From Bifidobacterium breve (GTDB lineage Bacteria > Actinomycetota > Acidimicrobiia > Acidimicrobiales > Ilumatobacteraceae): a stretch of 35,902 bases of DNA. The position numbers and the translations under genes were made by a program. Location: contig CAMCZG010000013.1 in the NCBI GenBank assembly GCA_945886445.1, positions 1 through 35,902 of the forward strand. The letters run 5' to 3'. Below, in pieces: positions 1-7,347 of the stretch. The notes under the pieces were generated by a model, which saw only the letters and a list, made by a program, of their open reading frames with translations, searched no databases and was not told the DNA's origin. Numbering within the stretch: position 1 is the stretch's first letter; each line of letters opens with the position of its first letter.

Positions 1-199
1 ACAGGCAGCAGCGGCGAAGTTCTGGACCACTGAACTACAAAATAAAGTCGTTGACCGTTGCCTGCAGTTGCACGGCGGTTATGGCTACATGATGGAATAC
101 CCCATTGCACGAGCATGGGCCGACAGCCGCATTCAAACTATTTATGGCGGCACCACTGAAATTATGAAAGAAATTGTTGGTCGTTCAATTACGAAATAG
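1..199 (+). CDS. Acyl-CoA dehydrogenase, C-terminal fragment (5' end outside window)
   Basis: The frame opened at base 2 runs about 65 codons to TAG at 197-199. The peptide has the C-terminal hallmarks of acyl-CoA dehydrogenases: LQLHGGYGYMMEYPIARAWAD, which is the FAD/substrate-binding C-terminal helical region, followed by RIQTIYGGTTEIMKEIVGRSI, matching the family pattern R-D-x-R-I-x-x-I-Y-x-G-T-x-E-I. The family oxidises acyl-CoA thioesters to enoyl-CoA with FAD and passes electrons to ETF. Chain-length preference cannot be judged from this fragment. The gene converges on the CoA transferase and overlaps its 3' end by 11 nt. Neighbouring CoA-transferase and thioesterase genes fit a fatty-acid or CoA-thioester catabolic setting, which is inference. 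Confidence 0.9.
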   Translation, partial: QAAAAKFWTTELQNKVVDRCLQLHGGYGYMMEYPIARAWADSRIQTIYGGTTEIMKEIVGRSITK

Positions 200-1376
200 C
201 ACCGATGGAGCGCAAGTGCGCCGCATCGAAGCCAAGTTCGCTCACAATTTCGTCGCTGTGTTCGCCCACCATTGGTGCTGGGCGGCTGACGCGTAATTTG
301 GTGTCGGAAAAGACAACCGCCGGGCGCACTTCGCGCATATTTCCTGCAGTGTGATGCATGCGCTCAACGAAGACTTCATTGTGAAGAATTTGTGGGTCAG
401 ATGGCAGGTCGGCAATTGTGTTTACTCGCGATGCAGGAACATCGTTCTCCTCGGCAACGCGTAAGAAATCGTCGAGGTTGGCTTCGAGTGCATGCTTCGC
501 CATGGTCGACACGAGTGCCTCCATATTTTGACCACGATTTTTAGCTGAGGTAAAGCGCGGGTCGTCAGCAATGGATTCATGACCAAGTGCGGCACACCAG
601 CCGCGGAACTCGGCGTCACTGACTGCAGAGCCGGCGCAGTATCCGTCAGACAAAGTAGTAACGGAGTAATTTGCTCCGAGCGTGGGCATGCGGGTGACAT
701 CGTCATCGAGCAGAGCTGCATCCATGCCGCCATCCGGCCAGAGGAAAGCAACTGCAGAGTCGAGCATGGCAACGGTGAGGTGTTGACCCTTGGCAATACC
801 GCGTTCGCGTGCAAATAGCGCAGAGGTGATGCTTTGCATTGCGGTGTAGGAAGTGACTTTGTCGCACACCAAGTTGCGCAACATGCCGGGCGCTCCGGTT
901 GCGGGGTCGGTTTGTACTGCTGCCATACCACTTGCAGCTTGAATGACGTTGTCGTACACACGACGGTGGCTGTTGGGCCCAGTTGGCCCATATCCGCTCA
1001 CAGAAACATAAATGAGATTGGGGTTGAACTTCTTCACGTCGTCATAACCAAGGCCTAAACGGTCCATTGCGCCAGGTCGGAAGTTTTGAATGAACACGTC
1101 AGCGTCTGCAATGAGTTTTTTGAGAACATCAAGGCCTTCAGCTTGTTTCACGTTCAACGTAATGGCGCGCTTGCCACGGTTGTTGAGTGAGAACAAACCA
1201 GTCATGCCACCTTTGCTCGTGCCAAGAAATCGCATGAGGTCGCCAAGACCGGGAGACTCGACTTTGATGACGTCGGCACCGTAGTCGGCAAGCATCATTG
1301 CGGTGAGTGGTCCGGAAATCATTACCGACATGTCGACAACTTTGATTCCCGCAAGTGGGCCAGTATTAGCAGTCAT
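189..1376 (-). CDS. CaiB/BaiF family (class III) CoA transferase
   Basis: The 395-aa protein has the usual family length. The N-terminal segment (residues about 8-45) carries the V-V-D-M-S-x-x-I-S-G-P and DYGADVIKVE motifs of the CoA-binding Rossmann-like fold. The segment LNNRGKRAITLN follows at 64-75. Asp172 (in LVCDKVTSYTAMQ) sits where the catalytic aspartate of formyl-CoA transferase forms its acyl anhydride. The family moves CoA between carboxylic acids, or racemises or activates them. The substrate (formyl, carnitine, 2-methylacyl or other) cannot be told from sequence alone. The ATG is preceded by a strong GGGGGAG Shine-Dalgarno and lies 24 nt after the amidase stop, so the two genes probably form a minus-strand operon. 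Its 3' end overlaps the acyl-CoA dehydrogenase. Confidence 0.88.
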   Translation of the reverse strand: MTANTGPLAGIKVVDMSVMISGPLTAMMLADYGADVIKVESPGLGDLMRFLGTSKGGMTGLFSLNNRGKRAITLNVKQAEGLDVLKKLIADADVFIQNFRPGAMDRLGLGYDDVKKFNPNLIYVSVSGYGPTGPNSHRRVYDNVIQAASGMAAVQTDPATGAPGMLRNLVCDKVTSYTAMQSITSALFARERGIAKGQHLTVAMLDSAVAFLWPDGGMDAALLDDDVTRMPTLGANYSVTTLSDGYCAGSAVSDAEFRGWCAALGHESIADDPRFTSAKNRGQNMEALVSTMAKHALEANLDDFLRVAEENDVPASRVNTIADLPSDPQILHNEVFVERMHHTAGNMREVRPAVVFSDTKLRVSRPAPMVGEHSDEIVSELGFDAAHLRSIGAIS

Positions 1377-1400
1377 TTTTCTCCCCCAAAGTAAAACTCT

Positions 1401-2816
1401 TTATATCGTTGCAGATGGAGCCACTAGTGGCCATGGTCGTGCACGCTCAATGGCTAAACCCAGTTCCAAAAGAACCTGTTCTTGAAAATGTTTGCCCACA
1501 ATTTGCAAGCCAACGGGTAGGCCATCTACCTGCCCGGCGGGAACCGACAACGCCGGGTTGCCGTGCAGGTTTGCGGGGAAGGTGAGCTTGCCATTATTCG
1601 CGGCACCACCTTTTTCTCCACCGAAAGTATCGGGGAGCGGGCCCTCTGCAGCGAAGGCAATATCGGGGTTGCTGGCAGTGAGCACAATGTCGACTTCAGA
1701 GAAGATGGCGGCCATGCGCTCATTTAACTTCATGCGACGTTGCTCAATTTTGTCGCGTGCAGCCGAACTGTAGAGCCCACTCGTGAACTCTAAGCCCATA
1801 CGAATTTCCGGTGTAAGTACATCGGCGCACTCGGGCCAAAACTCAGCGAGTTCAGCAGCAATAGAAATCATTCCGGAAATTGACCACGCGGCGCCCATGC
1901 TGGGCAGGTCGGTATTGACGGTGTCGATGCGCTGTAAACCCTGCGAGCTAATGAGCCACTCTGCGGCCTCATTCAACACGGTCCACATTTGCGAAGAGAC
2001 AACTGCGCCACCCCAGTTCGGTACCACTGCAACGCGTAACCCACGAAGTGAAAGTGTGCCGAGCGCATCTTCCCAACCTGCATCGCGCGGCAAACTAAAA
2101 GGGTCACGCGCATCGTGGCCATTGGCAATATCGAACCATCGAGCGGTGTCGCGAATACTGCGTGAAACACACCCTGTTGTTGTGGTGAGGTTCCCCATGT
2201 AGTGCTGTGGCGCACGTGGAATGCGACCATACGTTGCTTTCAAACCAACAAGCCCGGTGAACCCTGCAGGAATGCGAATAGAGCCACCGCCATCGCCAGC
2301 AGTTGCACTAGTGCAGAGCCCGCCGGCAACAGCTGCGGCGCTGCCGCCCGATGAGCCACCAGGTGTGAGACCTTCGCGCCACGGGTTATGTGTGGCGCCA
2401 TTCAAAACCGTACGGGTGACATTGACGCCACCAAATTCACTTGCCGTGGTGAGGCCAAAGGGAACCATGCCGCCTTCGTGATGTAAACGTTGCACCATGA
2501 TGGAGGTGTGCTCGGCAATACGGTCGGCAAATACTGCGCACGCAGAAGTATCGGGCCAACCCTTGACCGAATCTAACTCTTTGACTGCAAGGGGTACGCC
2601 GCCAAAAGGAAGTGAAGTGTCGGAGCTTTGTGCTGCGGCGAGTGCGTTATTTGCGTCAAGAAAACTAAATGCGTTGAGGCCGCTCTTGTTGATATCGCGC
2701 AGAGTGGCGGCGAGCTCTTCAGCAGGGCTGCGTCGTTTGGCACGAAATTCTTCAACGAGGGAACATGCGTCGCCTTGCCAAGATTCGCGGTCATTGTGTG
2801 GAGATGTGTCTGACAT
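1401..2816 (-). CDS. Amidase signature family hydrolase
   Basis: The 471-aa protein belongs to the amidase signature family (GatA, FAAH, peptide amidase type). The Ser-cisSer-Lys triad is visible: Lys79 in PLAVKE, Ser155 in TPGGSSGGS (151-159) and nucleophile Ser179 in GDGGGSIRIPAG. The spacing of 24 residues between the two serines equals that of FAAH. It hydrolyses a carboxamide. The substrate is unknown. It is unlikely to be GatA, because no gatB or gatC lies nearby and the partner gene is a CoA transferase. No signal peptide is seen, so it is cytoplasmic. No Shine-Dalgarno is evident. A TAGTTT hexamer lies 8 nt before the ATG (2825-2830, minus strand), compatible with a near-leaderless transcript. 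It is divergent from the thioesterase gene across 52 bp. Confidence 0.88.
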   Translation of the reverse strand: MSDTSPHNDRESWQGDACSLVEEFRAKRRSPAEELAATLRDINKSGLNAFSFLDANNALAAAQSSDTSLPFGGVPLAVKELDSVKGWPDTSACAVFADRIAEHTSIMVQRLHHEGGMVPFGLTTASEFGGVNVTRTVLNGATHNPWREGLTPGGSSGGSAAAVAGGLCTSATAGDGGGSIRIPAGFTGLVGLKATYGRIPRAPQHYMGNLTTTTGCVSRSIRDTARWFDIANGHDARDPFSLPRDAGWEDALGTLSLRGLRVAVVPNWGGAVVSSQMWTVLNEAAEWLISSQGLQRIDTVNTDLPSMGAAWSISGMISIAAELAEFWPECADVLTPEIRMGLEFTSGLYSSAARDKIEQRRMKLNERMAAIFSEVDIVLTASNPDIAFAAEGPLPDTFGGEKGGAANNGKLTFPANLHGNPALSVPAGQVDGLPVGLQIVGKHFQEQVLLELGLAIERARPWPLVAPSATI

Positions 2817-2853
2817 ATCAATGAAAACTACAACTCTTTGACCCTGCGCGCAT

Positions 2854-2859
2854 TAACGT
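2854..2859 (+). promoter_or_regulatory. Putative -10 hexamer TAACGT for the thioesterase gene
   Basis: TAACGT (TANNNT type) ends 9 nt before the ATG at 2869. The same hexamer lies 8 nt before the cobalamin adenosyltransferase ATG at 14812. The transcript would be nearly leaderless, although GGGG just before the ATG may still help ribosome binding. No clear -35 was found. Confidence 0.4.
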
Positions 2860-2868
2860 CGTCGGGGC

Positions 2869-3696
2869 ATGGACACCGTTGAATTTCTTGGGCTGAAAAG
2901 TAGCCATAATCCCTTCCGCTGGCATTTAGAGGTGGTTCCCCATATATCCACCTCTGTCAATTTCCTCTTTGGAGGCTGTGGGCTTGCGGCGGCAATTTCC
3001 GCAATGGAAGCCACAACGAGTCGAAATCTCATTTGGGCAACAGCCCAGTATCTCTCGTATGCACGGCCAGGTGAAGTGCTCGATGTCGATGTCACGGTGT
3101 CAGTATCGGGGCATCAAATGACTCAAGCTCGCGCCGTGTGTCATGTAGGCGAAAGAGAAATTCTGACGGTCAATGCTGCACTTGGCGATCGCCCACTTGA
3201 CCTACGCGGTCAGTTCGAAACGATGCCAACCGTTCCGCCTCCCGACGAGTGCCCGTTGTTCATTCATCGTGGTCTCCAAGAAGGTTCCATCAACGAACGC
3301 ATTGAAAAAAGGCTCGTGAAGGGTCGCCAAATTGCCACGCTCGACAAAACGGTGGGTGATGGCCAAACACTCATGTGGGCGCGTATCCCTGGTGTCATTC
3401 AAGGTGTCGATGCCAGTGCGCTTGCAGTACTGGGCGACTACATTCCCCTCGGCGTCAGCCAAGCCTTAGGAATTCGTGGTGGTGGTAACAGCCTCGACAA
3501 CACCTTGCGAGTGGTCCGTCTTGTGCCTACTGAATGGGTATTGCTCGATATCCGTATTCATGCCATCGACCGAGGCTTTGCCCATGGTCTTGTGCATATG
3601 TATGCCGAAGATGGAACCCTCATGGCCACCGCCAGTCAAAGTTGCATCGTGCGTTTCTGGAAAGATGAAGTGCCCACAGATAAGGAAGTCTCATGA
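2869..3696 (+). CDS. Acyl-CoA thioesterase-like protein (TesB-like double hotdog)
   Basis: The 275-aa protein fits two tandem hotdog domains (TesB / 4HBT_3 type). The N-terminal hotdog has LFGGCGLAAA at 33-42, matching the family L-F-G-G-x-x-x-A helix start, and the strand pair ending in AYARPGEVLDV-like sequence near 63-73. The C-terminal half has GDYIPLGV (189-196) and SLDNTLRV (208-215), the TesB-like segment with the conserved Asp, then RGFAHGLVHMYAEDGTLMA. These enzymes cleave acyl-CoA to free acid and CoA. Substrate length is unknown. The stop overlaps the start of the next gene (ATGA), so the thioesterase and the LLM oxidoreductase are probably translationally coupled. Confidence 0.78.
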   Translation: MDTVEFLGLKSSHNPFRWHLEVVPHISTSVNFLFGGCGLAAAISAMEATTSRNLIWATAQYLSYARPGEVLDVDVTVSVSGHQMTQARAVCHVGEREILTVNAALGDRPLDLRGQFETMPTVPPPDECPLFIHRGLQEGSINERIEKRLVKGRQIATLDKTVGDGQTLMWARIPGVIQGVDASALAVLGDYIPLGVSQALGIRGGGNSLDNTLRVVRLVPTEWVLLDIRIHAIDRGFAHGLVHMYAEDGTLMATASQSCIVRFWKDEVPTDKEVS

Positions 3697-4682
3697 GCCA
3701 AGCCATACCTCGCCGTAACGGAATGACCGTTCCATTGCCCGGACATCTTCATTCGCATCGTGAAAAACTCAGTGAATTAGCCGACCTCGGCTACAGCGAT
3801 ATTTGGTCTGCAGAGTCAGACGGCGCCGATGCGTTTACTCCGCTTGCAATGGCTGCTGCGTGGGAACCACGGTTGCGTTTAGGCACAGCAATTGTTCCGG
3901 CATTCACTCGCTCTCCGGCCGCATTTGCGCAGTGTGTTGCATCGCTTGCCGACGCCGCCCCCGGGCGCTTTGCCATTGGCATTGGTTCATCGAGCAACGT
4001 CATTGTTGAAAAATGGAATGGCGTACCTTTTGTTGAGCCATACAAAAAAGTGCGCGACATCGTGCGTTTTCTACACGATTCTTTTGAGGGTGAGAAAATT
4101 GTCAAGAAGTACGACACTTTTGAAATTGATGGTTTCCGCTTAGGCGTGAAGCCAGAAGTGAAGCCAAAGATCCTTGTTGCTGCTTTGCGCGAAGGAATGT
4201 TGCGCCTAGCTGCCCGTGAGGCCGATGGCACCATTATCAACTGGCTCTCGGCTGAGGATGTAAAAAAAGTTGCGGCAGTAGTGAACGGTGCAGCAAATGG
4301 TGTGCCCAAAGAAATTGTGTGCCGTATTTTTGTATGCCCAAGTGAAAATACTGAAGTAGTGCGTAAGGCTGCGCGTTTTGCCATTACTGCCTACATGAAC
4401 GTTCCTGTGTATGCACAGTTCCACGAGTGGCTAGGTCGTGGCCCAGCATTCCAAGGCATGTGGGATGCATGGAAAGCCGGCGATAGGAAAGCTGCGCTTG
4501 CTGCTATTCCCGATGAAGTGGTCGACCAACTTATTGTTCACGGCTCACCTGAAAAGTGCCGCGCGCAAATTGATCAGTACTTTGCCAACGGGGTGACCAC
4601 AAGCTCTATTGCCATTATGGCCTTTGACCCAGAACTCAACCATTGGGATGCAGTGAAGGCACTGAGCCCTAGCGCTTCGTAA
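3693..4682 (+). CDS. LLM class (F420-dependent type) oxidoreductase
   Basis: The 329-aa protein has the luciferase-like (bacterial luciferase / F420-dependent reductase) TIM-barrel pattern: ELADLGYSDIWSAESDGADAF near the N-terminus, RLRLGTAIVPAFTRSPAAFA, then ASLADAAPGRFAIGIGSSS (family: L-S-x-G-R-F-x-L-G-I-G), and a late IVHGSPEKCRAQIDQYFANG segment that closes the barrel. It resembles the actinobacterial Rv3093c-like F420 subfamily more than FMN luciferases, but the cofactor is inferred from family and phylum. Its ATG overlaps the thioesterase stop in an ATGA junction. It converges on the second LLM gene with only 2 nt between the stop codons. Confidence 0.82.
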   Translation: MSQAIPRRNGMTVPLPGHLHSHREKLSELADLGYSDIWSAESDGADAFTPLAMAAAWEPRLRLGTAIVPAFTRSPAAFAQCVASLADAAPGRFAIGIGSSSNVIVEKWNGVPFVEPYKKVRDIVRFLHDSFEGEKIVKKYDTFEIDGFRLGVKPEVKPKILVAALREGMLRLAAREADGTIINWLSAEDVKKVAAVVNGAANGVPKEIVCRIFVCPSENTEVVRKAARFAITAYMNVPVYAQFHEWLGRGPAFQGMWDAWKAGDRKAALAAIPDEVVDQLIVHGSPEKCRAQIDQYFANGVTTSSIAIMAFDPELNHWDAVKALSPSAS

Positions 4683-4684
4683 AT

Positions 4685-5596
4685 TTACAGCAAGGCGTCG
4701 GCGAGACGATTCCACTCGGCCATCGGCACTACTTGTGGCGTATCGGTAAGTACCTGTACGCACACGTGGTTGGCACCAGCAGCATGATGTTCGGCAACGC
4801 GTTTGTGAATTGTTGCTTCGTCACCACACACCACAACTGCATCGATGAGGCGCGAAGAGGGTTCGCCATTTCCAGAGTCAATATCGGCATCGGTAAAACC
4901 AACACGCTTCAAGCTATTGGTGTAGTTCGGGAGGCGTAAGTAACGTGTCATTCCGGCAATGGCAATGGCGCGAGCTTTTGTTGCATCGGTTTCCAGTACA
5001 ACCATTTGCTCGACCGCAAGATTCGCTGCAGGGTTCGTGCTGTCAATATCGCCGCGGGCGAGTGCTGTGTGTTCGGGTGGCATGAAATAAGTGAGTGCTC
5101 CCGACGTGCGTTCGCCTGAAAGGCTCACCATGCGCGGGCCAAGCGCACCGAGCATGCGGTGCGGGGTAGTGCTGGGTGTTGGACCCATGTACGTGGCCTT
5201 ATCGATGTTGTCGAGGTAGTTCTTCATGAGAGTTAATGGAGTGTTGTATGCGGAATCTAAAACGCGATTCACGAAAGCGGAGTGGCTAACACCAATGCCG
5301 AGCACGAAACGACCCTCGTGTGCTTCGGAAACTGCCATCCATCCGCTGTGCATAGAAAGCGCGGTACGCACTTGAGCGTTGGCAATGCCCGACGCGATGC
5401 GAATATTTTTGCTGGCGTTTAAGAGCAACATGGCATTGGCAAACACTTCACGGTTCACCGATTCACCAATCCACAATGTTGGCCAGCCGCGCTCGTCAAG
5501 TTCAGCAATGCCTTCTCGAACAATGGGGGAGCGCTGTGTTTCAAACGCCCCGGTAAATATGCCAACTGGGCCGAGATTGAGTGTTGGTGTTGTCAT
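4685..5596 (-). CDS. LLM class (F420-dependent type) oxidoreductase, TIGR03620-like
   Basis: The 303-aa protein has luciferase-like features: ELDERGWPTLWIGESVNREVF at about 32-52, KNIRIASGIANAQVRTALSMH, then SEAHEGRFVLGIGVSHSAFV, and a C-terminal CGDEATIHKRVAEHHAAGANHVCVQVL barrel end. The start GPVGIFTGAFE and overall length resemble the TIGR03620 F420 subfamily; this assignment is from memory of the family pattern. The substrate is unknown. It is not closely similar to the convergent LLM gene, so the pair is not a recent tandem duplication. No Shine-Dalgarno is obvious. A TAACGT hexamer lies further upstream near 5630 in the 43-bp gap to the small ORF. Confidence 0.82.
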   Translation of the reverse strand: MTTPTLNLGPVGIFTGAFETQRSPIVREGIAELDERGWPTLWIGESVNREVFANAMLLLNASKNIRIASGIANAQVRTALSMHSGWMAVSEAHEGRFVLGIGVSHSAFVNRVLDSAYNTPLTLMKNYLDNIDKATYMGPTPSTTPHRMLGALGPRMVSLSGERTSGALTYFMPPEHTALARGDIDSTNPAANLAVEQMVVLETDATKARAIAIAGMTRYLRLPNYTNSLKRVGFTDADIDSGNGEPSSRLIDAVVVCGDEATIHKRVAEHHAAGANHVCVQVLTDTPQVVPMAEWNRLADALL

Positions 5597-5639
5597 GTTG
5601 TTCGCTCGCTTCTTGTAGAGAAAGAAACGTTAACGAAAA

Positions 5640-5843
5640 CTATGCCGCGTTGGTGCGTTGGGATGCCTTTTCACAGCGTTGAAGTTCTTCACGAAGTGCT
5701 TGTTCGGCAAGCTGTGCCTTGATGAGCGCAATGTGTTTGAGCCCAAGTTGACGCGTCTGACGAGACAACCGTGTTTGGCGTGGAGAGAAGCCGGGGAGTG
5801 TGGTATTCGTTGTCATGAAAAAATCATGCCAACGAGGTGTCAC
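5640..5843 (-). CDS. Small hypothetical protein (67 aa, or 58 aa from an internal ATG); doubtful
   Basis: This short ORF fills the space between the carotenoid oxygenase gene and the LLM gene. The GTG at 5841-5843 lies 3 nt beyond the oxygenase stop (TAG at 5847-5849), so translation could be coupled. An ATG at 5814-5816 is an alternative start, but neither has a good Shine-Dalgarno. The predicted peptide is basic in the middle (RQTRLSRQTRQLGLKH) with a helical, Glu/Gln/Ala-rich end (AQLAEQALREELQRCEK). I do not recognise it. It may be a real small gene or just open sequence. Confidence 0.35.
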   Translation of the reverse strand: MTPRWHDFFMTTNTTLPGFSPRQTRLSRQTRQLGLKHIALIKAQLAEQALREELQRCEKASQRTNAA

Positions 5844-5846
5844 ATG

Positions 5847-7277
5847 CTATTTGGCGCCGGGCATCCAGTTGCCGTGAAACCCTGCAGGTACACGCTGTGG
5901 AAGATGCACGCGAGCCACGGGGCCCGCTGCAATGTCTTCTGCGTTGAATATGCAAAAGTCGGTGGTCATTGCAGCAAGGTCGGTGGCGTACACCATGACA
6001 TATGCGCCAAGTTCGCCGGGTCGTGTGGGGTCGTCGCCAACAACGGCTTCACCAATGGTGGTGCCGGGTCCGAAGGCGAAGGTCTGGTCGCTGCCACCTT
6101 CGAGGTCGTAGCGAATGATGCCGTTAAAGCCAAGGCCCATCGGGCCATCGAGGGTTGCTGAAGCAAAGCCGTAGCGGTGCTTCATACCCAAGAGGTCATC
6201 GTGCAAGCGCGGGAAGTCGCTGCGCAGATCGTGAATGATTTCTTCTTTCACGGTGCCAGTAGTGAGGTCAATTGTCCACTTGGTCATGCCCACACCATCG
6301 ACGGCGGCAAGGCCACTTGGTGCGTCGCCAACAGATTCAAAATCGAGATCTACGCTCGGCATGCGGCATCCGTAAGCAACAATGCGCTCGTGTCCGTCGC
6401 TGCCCACTTCTTCCCATGCGTTCAAGAAGTGAAACACGTAGCACGGGTCAATATCGAACCAGCGCACGTCGGCATCGCTGCCATGGCGAGGCATCACGCC
6501 AATGCGTGCACCAAGGTCTGGCTGCCACATGGACTTGCCTTCCATTGCAGCTGCAATGACCGCGGGCAAATCGAAAATAATTGAATAGTTACGCGTGGTG
6601 AGGAAGTCATGCATCATGACGCCTTCAGGAATGGTGATGGGGGTGCTGTGCACAAGGTTGCCGTGTTTGTCGGCAACGTGGTAGCGCAAGAAAGGTTGTC
6701 CGCCAATGGGGTCGTAACCAATGATGATGAGTTCACCAGTTTCGGGGCACCATTTCGGGTGTGCGGTCATAGAGCCTTCAAGTTTCCCTGCGTAGTCCAT
6801 GATGCCAACGGTGTCGAGCTCGCGAGTGATTTCCGATGGTGGGCCACCTTCCCATAGACCGAGAATCTTGTTGGCGTGGCGAATGATGTTGGTGTTGGCC
6901 GCATTTTTGAAAATGCCACATTCGGCCATGATGTCTTCAGGTGGGAATTGGAAATTGAGAATGCCACCAAAGAGCGCTTTTTCTTGTTCGCGTTCATGAC
7001 GCAAACCTGGAGTTTCAATCCACTTGTTTTTATAACGAGCTGTACCGTTTTCTAAATACACAGCGTGAATCATTCCGTCACCATCGAACCAGTGGTAACG
7101 ACCCATTGGGGCGAACTGTGGGTTTGCGCCATTGCGCATGTACACGCCAGTGAGTGCGGCAGGAATTTCACCGGTGACACGTAAGTTGGCTTCGTTCACC
7201 TCGTCAAAGACGGGTCCGTATGCTCCACGAAGGAAGGGGCTGTAGTCGGCAAAGGGTTGTGATTCAAGTGCGGTCAT
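5847..7277 (-). CDS. Carotenoid oxygenase (RPE65/CCD family)
   Basis: The 476-aa protein is a seven-bladed-propeller non-haem iron dioxygenase. All four iron-binding histidines are in place: His173 (SMTAHPK), His223 (GVMMHDF), His283 (CYVFHFLNAWEE) and His468 (VPAGFHGNW). The N-terminal GVYMRNGANPQF and YHWFDGDGMIHAV motifs are typical. Family members cleave a double bond in carotenoids, apocarotenoids or stilbenes. Retinal production for an actinorhodopsin is possible in aquatic Actinobacteria, but no rhodopsin or carotenoid gene is in the window, so that is speculation. A TAATAT hexamer lies exactly 6 nt before the ATG with no Shine-Dalgarno, consistent with a leaderless transcript. It is divergent from the ABC exporter pair. 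Confidence 0.93.
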   Translation of the reverse strand: MTALESQPFADYSPFLRGAYGPVFDEVNEANLRVTGEIPAALTGVYMRNGANPQFAPMGRYHWFDGDGMIHAVYLENGTARYKNKWIETPGLRHEREQEKALFGGILNFQFPPEDIMAECGIFKNAANTNIIRHANKILGLWEGGPPSEITRELDTVGIMDYAGKLEGSMTAHPKWCPETGELIIIGYDPIGGQPFLRYHVADKHGNLVHSTPITIPEGVMMHDFLTTRNYSIIFDLPAVIAAAMEGKSMWQPDLGARIGVMPRHGSDADVRWFDIDPCYVFHFLNAWEEVGSDGHERIVAYGCRMPSVDLDFESVGDAPSGLAAVDGVGMTKWTIDLTTGTVKEEIIHDLRSDFPRLHDDLLGMKHRYGFASATLDGPMGLGFNGIIRYDLEGGSDQTFAFGPGTTIGEAVVGDDPTRPGELGAYVMVYATDLAAMTTDFCIFNAEDIAAGPVARVHLPQRVPAGFHGNWMPGAK

Positions 7278-7283
7278 AGAGAG

Positions 7284-7289
7284 ATATTA
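7284..7289 (-). promoter_or_regulatory. Putative -10 hexamer TAATAT for the carotenoid oxygenase gene
   Basis: On the minus strand TAATAT (5 of 6 matches to TATAAT-type consensus TANNNT) is followed by six bases (CTCTCT) and the ATG. This spacing would place transcription start at or next to the start codon, giving a leaderless mRNA. No Shine-Dalgarno is present. Confidence 0.5.
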
Positions 7290-7334
7290 GACGGAAATGA
7301 TGAGGTGGGCTACCAGCAGGTAGAGCCGAAACGG

Positions 7335-7340
7335 TACGGT
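7335..7340 (+). promoter_or_regulatory. Putative -10 hexamer TACGGT for the ABC exporter operon
   Basis: TACGGT lies 7 nt before ATG 7348. This supports that ATG over the in-frame GTG at 7339, which would overlap the hexamer. The promoter would drive both ABC genes. Confidence 0.4.
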
Positions 7341-7347
7341 GGAAGCG

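Noticed and set aside
3791-4384. 197-aa frame antisense to the first LLM oxidoreductase gene
   Set aside because: Shadow of a gene with clear LLM motifs; no independent support.
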